Origin: Anaerolineae bacterium
GTDB lineage: Bacteria; Chloroflexota; Anaerolineae; JAFGEY01
Assembly: GCA_016931365.1 (NCBI GenBank)
Contig: JAFGEY010000349.1
Coordinates: 1-7,296 of the forward strand
Reading direction: 5' to 3'
Length of the DNA: 7,296 nucleotides
Part shown: positions 1 to 5,724 of the stretch, piece by piece
How positions within the stretch are numbered: the first letter of the stretch is position 1
How the letters are laid out: the number at the start of each line of letters is the position of its first letter
Program-made: the position numbers and the translations under genes
Notes under the pieces: model-generated
Databases searched by the model: none
Told to the model about the DNA's origin: nothing
What the model saw: only the letters and a program-made list of their open reading frames with translations

Positions 1-926
1 CCGTGGCCGATCACCACCACGCCATCGACGCCGAGCAGAGGCGCGCCGCCGTACTCGGCATAGTCAACCCGCCTGGCAATGCGCTTGAGCGCCGGGAGCA
101 GAAACAGCACACCCGGCAGGGCCAGCAGCAGACCGGGCAGCATCACCAGCAGGCCGATCTTGTTCGACAGGCCGCCGGTCAGCTCGCGTTTGAAAAAACG
201 GGCCAGAAAAGAAACCAGTCCTTCAGTCAATTTGAGCATCACGTTGCCGGTAAAGCCATCGGTGACGACGACGTTGGCAATACCCTTGGTTACGTCCTTG
301 CCTTCCGCGTTACCGACGAAATTGAGGCCGCTTTGCTGGAGCAGCGGAAAAGTCTCGCGCACCAACTGGTTGCCCTTGTCGGCCTCCTCACCATTGGAGA
401 CGATGGCGACGGTGGGATTCTGGATGCCCCACAGCTTTTCGACGTACACCACACCCATCTGGGCAAACTGGACCAGGTTTTCCGGCTTGGGGTCGGTGTT
501 CGCGCCGTTGTCGATGAGCAGCGTTGGCGTGGGCGACACCGGGTAGAGGGTTGCCAGCGCCGGGCGCTTGATGCCGCGGATGCGCCGCAGGTCGAAAATG
601 GCCGAAGCCATCACTGCACCCGAGTTGCCTGCCGAAGCAAAAGCATCGGCCTGACCATCATGCACCAGGCGCATCCCCACTCGGATCGACGCATCGGGCT
701 TGCTCTTGAGCGCGTCGACGTGATCGTCCATTTCAATGACTTCCGGCGCGTGGACAATGGATAGCGGCAGCCCAACCGTATTATGCCGGGCCAACTCGCG
801 GCGAATATCATCTTCAGCACCGACCAGGATCACCTCGACGCCCAGTTCTTTCACCGCCTGTACGGCGCCATCGATGACCACACCGGGCGCGTGGTCGCCG
901 CCCATCGCATCAAGGATAATTTTCAT
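1..926 (-). CDS. plsX: Phosphate acyltransferase PlsX (3' end cut off by the window edge)
   Basis: PlsX converts acyl-ACP and phosphate to acyl-phosphate, the acyl donor for PlsY in the first step of phosphatidic acid synthesis, at the inner face of the membrane. The visible 308 codons open with MKIILDAMGGDHAP, the family's N-terminal signature. Further family motifs are SAGNSGAVMA (98-107), LIDNGANTDPKPENLVQFA (137-155), VTDGFTGNVMLK (221-232) and YAEYGGAPLLGVDGVVVIGH (289-308). Family members are usually about 330-350 residues, so roughly 25-40 C-terminal residues lie beyond position 1. The ATG at 926 is supported by a strong AAGGAGGA site at 933-940. An oddity is a run of about 22 hydrophobic residues (257-278), some 14 residues longer than the matching stretch of B. 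subtilis PlsX as I recall it. The neighbouring stalk-protein gene lies 79 bp upstream on the same strand, so co-transcription is possible. The identification is secure. Confidence 0.97.
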   Translation of the reverse strand, partial: MKIILDAMGGDHAPGVVIDGAVQAVKELGVEVILVGAEDDIRRELARHNTVGLPLSIVHAPEVIEMDDHVDALKSKPDASIRVGMRLVHDGQADAFASAGNSGAVMASAIFDLRRIRGIKRPALATLYPVSPTPTLLIDNGANTDPKPENLVQFAQMGVVYVEKLWGIQNPTVAIVSNGEEADKGNQLVRETFPLLQQSGLNFVGNAEGKDVTKGIANVVVTDGFTGNVMLKLTEGLVSFLARFFKRELTGGLSNKIGLLVMLPGLLLALPGVLFLLPALKRIARRVDYAEYGGAPLLGVDGVVVIGH

Positions 927-947
927 CGCCGATCCTCCTTGCAGATT

Positions 948-993
948 ATAAACCGGGTTTTGGCAAGCAAGCCTGTCAAAAAACCTGGTTTAT
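948..993. repeat. Imperfect inverted repeat (AAACC-N-GGTTT hairpin) between the stalk gene and plsX
   Basis: The arms at 948-961 and 980-993 pair over 14 positions with one mismatch at 955/986 (G-U on the plus-strand transcript, A-C on the minus-strand transcript). They enclose an 18-nt loop. Each arm is itself a near-palindrome of the form AAACC-N-GGTTT. The hairpin lies after the stop of the minus-strand stalk gene, so it could weaken or end transcription before plsX. However, no T-run follows the stem on either strand, so a classical intrinsic terminator is not supported. It may instead be a dispersed intergenic palindrome or an RNA-stabilising end structure. Confidence 0.6.
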
Positions 994-1005
994 GATGGTC
1001 CAACG

Positions 1006-2154
1006 TTATTTTTTGGCCAGCCACAGGCCCAGGCCCAACCCCAGGCCCATCGCGATCATAATCAGCACACCCACTACAATCAATCCCACCGTGCCCGATG
1101 AGAGCAGCGGCGTCGGCGTGGACACCGGTTCCGGCGTCGCATAAACGACGATCACCACCGGCGTGGCTGTCGGTTGCGGCAATGCGGCGATCGCCGTCGG
1201 CGTCGGCGTATGGGTCGGCGCAAGCGTACGAGTCGGCACCCTAGTCGACGTCGCGGTCGGTTCGGGCGTAGCCGTCTCGGTTGGTTCCAACGTCGCCGTC
1301 GCCTCGACCGCGGCGGTCGTAGCCGTCTCGGTCGGCGTTGGGGTCGGCGCCGGCGTATGGGTGGGCGGCGCGATCCGGGTCGCCGTTGGCGGCGGGCTGG
1401 TCGGCGTCGGCGGCGTCGACACGGTCAGGCTGGCATCGTCCCAGAAAGAAGTGTTATACTGGGTGGGATATTTGCACTGGCCGCGCGTGTACACCGTCAC
1501 CCACTCGCCCTGCGCTTTGGCCGTGACCGAGAGCAGCACCCACAGATCGGCGGGATTGCCCTTTTCGTCCTTGCCCCAGGCGGTGATATCCCACAACGGG
1601 TCCGACCATTTGATCGATCCCGGCAGCGGCGCGCTAAAACCGCCCGGTGTCGCCCCGGTCGGATCGATGCCAACCTGGACATAATAGTTGCCGCCGCCGC
1701 CGCTCAGATCGGAAACGTAGCGACCATCGACCAAGAGCAATTTGGAGCCGGTCTGAATCTGCGCCCAGATGCTAAATGTCACCTGGCTGTTGGCCGGCAC
1801 TTTGACTTTTTGATAAAACCCGGCGGTGTGCGAGCCGCCGTTGGTGAAAAACTGCTGCGCGTGATTGCCGCCATACACGTGGCTCGCCAGGTCGGGCGAG
1901 CGCCCGGTCTCCAGGGTGATCAATTTGTACTCCACCTCGCGGTTATTGACGCTGTCGCCTAAAACCGACCAGGGGAACCAGTCCGTCGCCAGCCAGGAAG
2001 ACAGGCTCGTCCCCTCGCTCAACGTCTGCCGGGGCGGGCCTTCAAAACCGGCATTTTGGAGCGCCACGGGCGTCTGCGACTGCACAGCGGCGGGCAAAAG
2101 CACCAGCAGCGAGATCACAACAAACCGCGATAGCGTCAAACTCCACTTGTTCAT
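1006..2154 (-). CDS. Secreted, membrane-anchored protein with beta-sandwich-like domain and Thr/Pro-rich stalk
   Basis: This is a 382-residue envelope protein of unknown function. Residues 1-26 form a signal peptide with a hydrophobic core (RFVVISLLVLLPAAV), probably cleaved near VQS. A globular domain of about 215 residues follows (30-246). It has marks resembling carbohydrate-binding-type beta-sandwich modules: NAGFEGP (34-40), GNHAQQFF (96-103), GFYQKVKV (112-119), VGIDPTGATPGG (161-172) and FWDDASL (237-243). Residues 247-350 are almost purely Thr, Pro, Ala and Glu, a likely extended stalk. A membrane helix (356-379) and a short LAKK tail finish the protein, so the domain should sit outside the cell on a spacer. 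There is no LPXTG sorting motif. The ATG at 2154 shares its A with the methyltransferase TGA (TGATG), which implies translational coupling; a GAGGGA site lies upstream. A TTG at 2157 is an alternative start. Sugar or polymer binding is a guess from domain shape only. Confidence 0.85.
   Translation of the reverse strand: MNKWSLTLSRFVVISLLVLLPAAVQSQTPVALQNAGFEGPPRQTLSEGTSLSSWLATDWFPWSVLGDSVNNREVEYKLITLETGRSPDLASHVYGGNHAQQFFTNGGSHTAGFYQKVKVPANSQVTFSIWAQIQTGSKLLLVDGRYVSDLSGGGGNYYVQVGIDPTGATPGGFSAPLPGSIKWSDPLWDITAWGKDEKGNPADLWVLLSVTAKAQGEWVTVYTRGQCKYPTQYNTSFWDDASLTVSTPPTPTSPPPTATRIAPPTHTPAPTPTPTETATTAAVEATATLEPTETATPEPTATSTRVPTRTLAPTHTPTPTAIAALPQPTATPVVIVVYATPEPVSTPTPLLSSGTVGLIVVGVLIMIAMGLGLGLGLWLAKK
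1105..1419 (-). repeat. Low-complexity Thr/Pro stalk-coding repeat
   Basis: About 315 bp of degenerate short repeats (plus-strand units such as GTCGGCGT and GGCGTCGGCG) encode the Thr/Pro/Ala/Glu stalk of the surface protein. The units are irregular in both codon choice and length, so this is a low-complexity coding stretch rather than a clean tandem array. Such DNA is prone to slippage, and stalk length may differ between strains. Confidence 0.8.
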
Positions 2155-2729
2155 CAATGATTATCCCTCAACAAAGATTTTTCAACCACAACCCAGATGG
2201 TCGCGTTCCGGCGCACCACCCGTGCCGGGCAGCCCATCCGCTCGAACATTTCGACAATCTCGTCGCCGCTGAAAAAACGGCTGCGCATCAGGAGCAGCTT
2301 TTCGCCCAGCGCAATCAGCTTGACTGCTGGATGGGCGATGTCCGGCTCTTCGATCACCAGCCGGCCGCCCGCCTTGAGCACGCGCATCAACTCGGCAGCC
2401 GCTTGAGGCTGATCGCGCAGATGATGAAACGCATCGACGACGATGATCCGGTCAAAGACTTGGTCGGCAAAGGGCATGCCTTCAGCAACACCCTGCGCGA
2501 TGCAGATGCCCTTGCGCCGCCCTTCGCGCAGCATCCCCGGCGACGGGTCGAGAATGCACACGCTCGAAACGCGATCGGCAAAAAACTGGGCGATGCGCCC
2601 CGTCCCGCCACCCACATCGAGCAGACGATGCCCGAACTGCGGATCGACCAGCCCAACCAGCACGGGCGCACCCTTGCGGGCAAAGATCGAATCGTAGAGT
2701 GGGGCGAGCAGATCAAAATGATCCAACAC
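2154..2729 (-). CDS. Class I SAM-dependent methyltransferase (UbiE/Methyltransf_11-like)
   Basis: A compact 191-residue methyltransferase of the Rossmann-fold class. The SAM-binding glycine motif is LLDVGGGTGRIA (36-47). The acidic residue expected to bind the SAM ribose is D61 in ILDPSPGM, VVDAFHHL (97-104) matches motif III/IV, and ELMRVLKAGGRLVIEEPD (113-130) is the usual motif after strand 4/5. The N-terminal HFDLLAPLYDSIF is typical of UbiE-like small-molecule methyltransferases. The substrate cannot be read from the sequence. The start is a GTG at 2729, only 4 bp after the stop of the upstream cysteine-protein gene, with no strong ribosome-binding site, so translation is probably coupled. 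Its stop overlaps the start of the stalk-protein gene. The family assignment is firm; the role is unknown. Confidence 0.9.
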   Translation of the reverse strand: MLDHFDLLAPLYDSIFARKGAPVLVGLVDPQFGHRLLDVGGGTGRIAQFFADRVSSVCILDPSPGMLREGRRKGICIAQGVAEGMPFADQVFDRIIVVDAFHHLRDQPQAAAELMRVLKAGGRLVIEEPDIAHPAVKLIALGEKLLLMRSRFFSGDEIVEMFERMGCPARVVRRNATIWVVVEKSLLRDNH

Positions 2730-2733
2730 CGGT

Positions 2734-3060
2734 TCACTCGATTCGCGTCAGCACGACGCCGGACTCAGCAGACAGAGCCAACCCCGCCGCGGCCTCGATC
2801 GCCTTGAGCAGCCCAACCGGCACGATGCACGCGGTGTGCAGCTTGAATTCATCGGCGAGCTGCGCCACGCGGGTATCCTTGAGCGGCGCGCGCAGCACTT
2901 CCTGGAACGCATCGACCTCGGACAGCGCAGCAGCCAGCTTGCCAACCAGCGGGCAGTCGCTGTGCACCTGCAAGACCACGTGCTGTCCATCCTCGCACGT
3001 CGTCTCGACGGTGGTCACAAACCCGCACGCCCCACCCTTGATCTCGGCTCGAATGCTCAT
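2734..3060 (-). CDS. Small conserved protein with four cysteines (possibly DUF6951-like)
   Basis: A 108-residue soluble protein with no signal peptide or membrane helix. Its cysteines are C12 (GGACGFVTTVE), C22 (TTCEDG), C36 (HSDCPLVG) and C78 (HTACIVPVG). The SDCP and ACxVP contexts look conserved, which suggests a metal or iron-sulfur site or a redox role. From memory it resembles small proteins of anaerobes and Chloroflexi now grouped as DUF6951, but I cannot verify this. The ATG at 3060 follows AAGGTAGG closely, and a likely promoter lies 33-60 bp upstream, making this the first gene of the operon with the methyltransferase and the stalk protein. Function is unknown. Confidence 0.8.
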   Translation of the reverse strand: MSIRAEIKGGACGFVTTVETTCEDGQHVVLQVHSDCPLVGKLAAALSEVDAFQEVLRAPLKDTRVAQLADEFKLHTACIVPVGLLKAIEAAAGLALSAESGVVLTRIE

Positions 3061-3092
3061 CCTACCTTACCCAACCGGCCCAAATTGGCCCT

Positions 3093-3120
3093 ATTATACC
3101 ACAAAACCCAGATCGACCAA
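3093..3120 (-). promoter_or_regulatory. Likely sigma-A promoter of the cysteine protein/methyltransferase/stalk operon
   Basis: Read on the minus strand, a perfect TATAAT -10 box lies at 3098-3093, with TTGGTC at 3120-3115 as a weak -35 box after a 16-bp spacer. The predicted transcript would start near 3086 and give a leader of about 26 nt before the ATG at 3060. The spacer coincides with the downstream arm of the inverted repeat at 3103-3183. Confidence 0.6.
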
Positions 3121-3183
3121 GGCCAACCCGGTGTGTACGCCGCGGCGCGACACGCCGGACTGTCCAACATCGATCTGGGTTTT
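3103..3183 (-). terminator. Long-armed inverted repeat after nfnB, probable terminator
   Basis: The arms AAAACCCAGATCGA (3103-3116) and TCGATCTGGGTTTT (3170-3183) are perfectly complementary over 14 bp, and a bulged A extends the pairing slightly. The 53-nt loop holds an inner stem, CCGGTGTGT (3128-3136) against ACACGCCGG (3150-3158), with one G-U pair. The structure begins 14 bp after the nfnB stop. Read on the minus strand the second arm ends in GGGTTTT, a short T-run, so it fits a weak intrinsic terminator. The loop is long for that role, so it may also be a dispersed palindromic element. Confidence 0.55.
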
Positions 3184-3197
3184 TGTTAACAAACGTG

Positions 3198-4640
3198 TTA
3201 TAGCGTGCTCAAATAGCGGTCGATGTCGGCGGCGGCGCGTTTGCCCGCGCCCATCGCACTGATCACCGTCGCCGAGCCGGTGACGATGTCGCCGCCGGCC
3301 CACACGCCATCTTTGGTCGTCTTGCCGGTCGCTTCGTCGGCAGTTACGGTGCCCCAGCGCGTGCGCTCCAGCCCGCCCGACTCGACAAAGACGATCGGGT
3401 TGGGCTGCGTGCCCAACGCCATCACCACCGTATCGACTTCCATCTCAAACTCGGAGCCTTCGATGGGAATGGGGCTGCGGCGCCCGCTGGCGTCCGGCTC
3501 GCCCAGGCGCATGCGAATGCAGCGCATGCCGCGCACCAGGCCTTTTTCCGTGCCCAGGATTTCGGTCGGGTTGGTCAAAAAGTCGAAAATGATCCGCTCT
3601 TCTTCGGCGTGATGCGTCTCTTCGGCGCGCGCGGGCACTTCTTCGATCGAACGACGGTAGACAATGTGCACTTCCGGCGGGCCTTCACCCCGCTCGGCGG
3701 CCTGCAAAGCGCCGATGCGCAACGCGCAGCGCGCGGCATCCATCGCCACGTTGCCCGCGCCGATCACCGCCACCTTTCTGCCCACCTTGACCGGCGTGTC
3801 GTATTCGGGGAACAGGTAGCTCTTCATCAGATTGATGCGGGTGAGGAACTCGTTGGCCGAATAGACGCCGATCAGGTTGATGCCGGGGACGCGCAAAAAC
3901 ACGGGCAGGCCCGCGCCGGTGCCCAAAAAGACAGCCTGAAAGCCCTTTGGCCCCAGCAGTTCGTCGATGGTGTACAGCTTGCCCACCACCGCGTCGAGGT
4001 GAATTTCGACGCCCAGGCTCTTGACGTACTCGACCTCGGCGCGCACGATCGCCTTGGGCAGGCGGAACTCGGGAATGCCGTAGACCAGCACCCCGCCTGA
4101 GGCGTGCAGCGACTCGAAAATCTCCACCTGGTGGCCCATTTTGGCCAGGTCGGCGGCGCAGGTCAGCCCGGCCGGCCCGGCGCCGATCACGGCGACCTTT
4201 TTGCCGGTCGGTTGCGGCCTGGTCGGCGGGGTCACGCCCTGCGCCAGCTCCCAGTCGGCGACATAGCGCTCCAGACGGCCGATCGCCACCGGCCTGTAAC
4301 GCTTGCCCAGCGTGCACAGTTCTTCACACTGCGTCTCCTGCGGGCAGACGCGACCGCACACCGCGGGCAGGTTGTTTTTGCTCTTGAGCACGCGCGCCGC
4401 TTCGCGCATATCGCCGTCGCGCAGCGCCATAATAAACTGGGGGATCGGCACTTCAACCGGGCAGCCCTTGACGCAAGGTTCGTTTTTGCATTGCAAACAG
4501 CGTTCGGCTTCCAGCACGGCCATTTCCGGGGCCAGGCCAAGGGCCACTTCGAAAAAATTCGCCCGCCGTTCAGCCGCTTCCTGTTCGGGCATCGACTGGC
4601 GGGGAATTTGCATCCGTTCTTTGGGGGTCAGATTCGACAT
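3198..4640 (-). CDS. nfnB: NADH-dependent ferredoxin:NADP+ oxidoreductase large subunit NfnB (GltD-like)
   Basis: The large subunit of cytoplasmic Nfn. The complex couples ferredoxin and NADH oxidation to NADP+ reduction by flavin-based electron bifurcation, and also runs in reverse. The 480-residue protein carries an N-terminal iron-sulfur domain with C48, C51, C56, C60 (CxxCx4CxxxC) and then C95, C99, C105, C109 in CGRVCPQETQCEELC. In studied Nfn enzymes one [4Fe-4S] cluster has a Glu ligand, and E102 is the candidate here. An FAD-binding VIGAGPAGLTCAADLA (151-166), an NADPH-binding VIGAGNVAMDAAR (292-304) and the C-terminal WAGGDIVTGSATVISAMGAG follow. The same fold serves as the glutamate synthase small subunit, but no large subunit is visible and nfnA lies 23 bp upstream, which favours Nfn. 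Sulfide dehydrogenase (SudA) is the alternative name and activity. The ATG at 4640 has an AGGAGAG site at 4645-4651. Confidence 0.92.
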   Translation of the reverse strand: MSNLTPKERMQIPRQSMPEQEAAERRANFFEVALGLAPEMAVLEAERCLQCKNEPCVKGCPVEVPIPQFIMALRDGDMREAARVLKSKNNLPAVCGRVCPQETQCEELCTLGKRYRPVAIGRLERYVADWELAQGVTPPTRPQPTGKKVAVIGAGPAGLTCAADLAKMGHQVEIFESLHASGGVLVYGIPEFRLPKAIVRAEVEYVKSLGVEIHLDAVVGKLYTIDELLGPKGFQAVFLGTGAGLPVFLRVPGINLIGVYSANEFLTRINLMKSYLFPEYDTPVKVGRKVAVIGAGNVAMDAARCALRIGALQAAERGEGPPEVHIVYRRSIEEVPARAEETHHAEEERIIFDFLTNPTEILGTEKGLVRGMRCIRMRLGEPDASGRRSPIPIEGSEFEMEVDTVVMALGTQPNPIVFVESGGLERTRWGTVTADEATGKTTKDGVWAGGDIVTGSATVISAMGAGKRAAADIDRYLSTL

Positions 4641-4663
4641 TGTTCTCTCCTGAACTCAACTGC

Positions 4664-5512
4664 TTAGCAGTCGCTGCCACAGCAGTCCTGGTGTCCTTCG
4701 TGCCAATGCGCGACGGCCTGTTTTTCCTCGTCACGATAGATCGCCTGGCGCGCAAGCAGCAAATCCCAATCAACCTGGTGCCCGTCGAATTCGGGGCCGT
4801 CGACACAGACGAACTTGGTCTGCCCGCCGACCTCGACGCGGCACGCGCCGCACATGCCGGTGCCATCGACCATAATCGAGTTGAGGCTGACGATGGTGTG
4901 CACGTTGTAGGGTTTGGTGGTCAGGGCGCAAAACTTCATCATAATCGCCGGGCCGATCGCCCACACATGGGCCACGTTGTTCGCTTCGATCAGCTCTTTG
5001 AGCGGCACCGTCACCAGCGACTGGCGGGCGTACGAGCCGTCGTCGGTGCAGACGATCAGCTCATCGCAGGCCGTGCGCATCTTGTCTTCCCAAAAGAGCA
5101 GGTCTTTGCTGCGCGCGCCGATAATGCCAATCACGCGGTTGCCCGCCGCCTTGAGCGCGCGGGCGATGGGGAAAATGGGTGCGATGCCCACGCCGCCGCC
5201 GACGCAGATCACAGTGCCCCAATTCTCGACTTCGCTGGGATGCCCCAACGGCCCGACCACGTTGGACACTGCGTCGCCAACCTCCAACGTGCCCAAATGC
5301 ATCGTCGATTTGCCCACCTCTTGAAAAATGATCGTGATCGTGCCCGCCTCGCGGTCGTAATCGGCAATGGTCAGCGGGATGCGCTCGCCTTCTTCGTCGA
5401 TGCGCACGATGACAAACTGGCCGGCCCGGGCCTTCCGGGCGACTTCTGGAGCCTCGACGACCATCAGCTTGTTCACATCACTCAATACCTGTTTTTCTAA
5501 AATCTTGTACAC
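4664..5512 (-). CDS. nfnA: Nfn small subunit NfnA (ferredoxin-NADP+ reductase-like, SudB family)
   Basis: The FAD/[2Fe-2S] subunit that binds NAD(H) in Nfn. From the GTG at 5512 it has 282 residues, close to the family size. It shows the FAD-binding RIPLTIAD (44-51), the nucleotide-binding VGGGVGIAPIFP (104-115) and the cluster motif VDGTGMCGACRV (215-226) with C236 in FVCVDGPEFDGH. In known NfnA an Asp and three Cys hold the [2Fe-2S] cluster, matching D216, C221, C224 and C236. The start was chosen because MYKILEK is the usual N-terminus and GAGGAG (5521-5526) lies 8 nt upstream. The adjacent GTG at 5515 is equally possible; the frame stays open to an ATG at 5563, which would add residues unlike the family. 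The last 14 residues (269-282) are rich in His and Cys (H269, H271, H274, C277, C278, C282), an unusual tail. The gene leads the nfnAB operon from the promoter at 5590-5618. Confidence 0.92.
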   Translation of the reverse strand: MYKILEKQVLSDVNKLMVVEAPEVARKARAGQFVIVRIDEEGERIPLTIADYDREAGTITIIFQEVGKSTMHLGTLEVGDAVSNVVGPLGHPSEVENWGTVICVGGGVGIAPIFPIARALKAAGNRVIGIIGARSKDLLFWEDKMRTACDELIVCTDDGSYARQSLVTVPLKELIEANNVAHVWAIGPAIMMKFCALTTKPYNVHTIVSLNSIMVDGTGMCGACRVEVGGQTKFVCVDGPEFDGHQVDWDLLLARQAIYRDEEKQAVAHWHEGHQDCCGSDC

Positions 5513-5589
5513 CACACCTTCTCCTCTATACACACAAAATTGCAGGCCGTCCGCCGCAGTCAAAAATCCGGCACCTGCAAAACGTCAAG

Positions 5590-5618
5590 ATTATATAACC
5601 GAACGAATGGACTGTCAA
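5590..5618 (-). promoter_or_regulatory. Full-consensus sigma-A promoter of nfnAB
   Basis: On the minus strand TTGACA (5618-5613), an exact 17-bp spacer and TATAAT (5595-5590) match the consensus at all 12 positions. Transcription should start near 5583 and give a leader of about 70 nt before nfnA. A promoter this strong in a redox gene suggests it is held down by a repressor; Rex, encoded next door, is the obvious candidate. Confidence 0.88.
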
Positions 5619-5639
5619 ATAGCCGCTTCCGGTTCGTTC
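5601..5639. promoter_or_regulatory. Candidate operator: spaced inverted repeat GAACGAA / TTCGTTC
   Basis: GAACGAA (5601-5607) and TTCGTTC (5633-5639) form a perfect 7-bp inverted repeat whose centres are 32 bp apart, about three helical turns. The first copy sits inside the nfnA promoter spacer, the second between the two divergent -35 boxes. Overlapping the second copy is TTCACAA (5637-5643), equal to one half of the classical Rex site TTGTGAA-N4-TTCACAA, with a related TTCACGA at 5646-5652. No full Rex palindrome is present, so the regulator is uncertain. Confidence 0.35.
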
Positions 5640-5657
5640 ACAATTTCACGAAATCGC

Positions 5658-5686
5658 TTGACACGGGCCGAGATCGCGGGTATGAT
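5658..5686 (+). promoter_or_regulatory. Near-consensus sigma-A promoter of rex
   Basis: TTGACA (5658-5663), a 17-bp spacer and TATGAT (5681-5686) differ from consensus at one base. The predicted start near 5693 gives a leader of about 32 nt to the rex ATG at 5725. Its -35 box is 39 bp from the -35 box of the divergent nfnAB promoter, close enough for one regulator to act on both. Confidence 0.85.
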
Positions 5687-5724
5687 TGGGGAAAGTGTGG
5701 GTTGAACGACAAAAGGAGCGCACG

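Noticed and set aside
3..764. Plus-strand open frame opposite plsX
   Set aside because: The minus strand encodes unmistakable PlsX motifs over the same bases; the plus-strand translation has no family features.
945..979. TATAAT (945-950) and TTGACA (974-979) on the minus strand as a plsX promoter
   Set aside because: The spacer is 23 bp rather than about 17, and a start downstream of this -10 box would cut into the plsX ribosome-binding site at 933-940. Both boxes also overlap the hairpin.
1163..1962. Long plus-strand open frames opposite the stalk-protein gene, Arg- or Val/Gly-rich
   Set aside because: Their composition is what the reverse complement of GC-rich Thr/Pro repeat codons gives; no domain, no ribosome-binding site.
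3182..3193. 12-bp palindrome TTTGTTAACAAA resembling the TTGTTAA halves of some Rex sites
   Set aside because: The halves overlap instead of being spaced, and it lies just after the nfnB stop rather than at a promoter. It is more likely part of the AT-rich flank of the terminator structure.
3198..4640. Annotation as glutamate synthase small subunit
   Set aside because: The fold is shared, but the adjacent nfnA and absence of a visible large subunit favour Nfn. Loss of the pair in relatives or a linked gltB elsewhere would reopen this.
3609..5500. Long plus-strand open frames opposite nfnB and nfnA
   Set aside because: They mirror clearly identified genes, show low-complexity His/Arg/Ala/Gln content and no recognisable motif. 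They are a by-product of high G+C.
5542..5578. GCAGG/CCTGC hairpin in the nfnA leader as a riboswitch
   Set aside because: Only a 5-bp outer stem with patchy inner pairing and no known riboswitch core.
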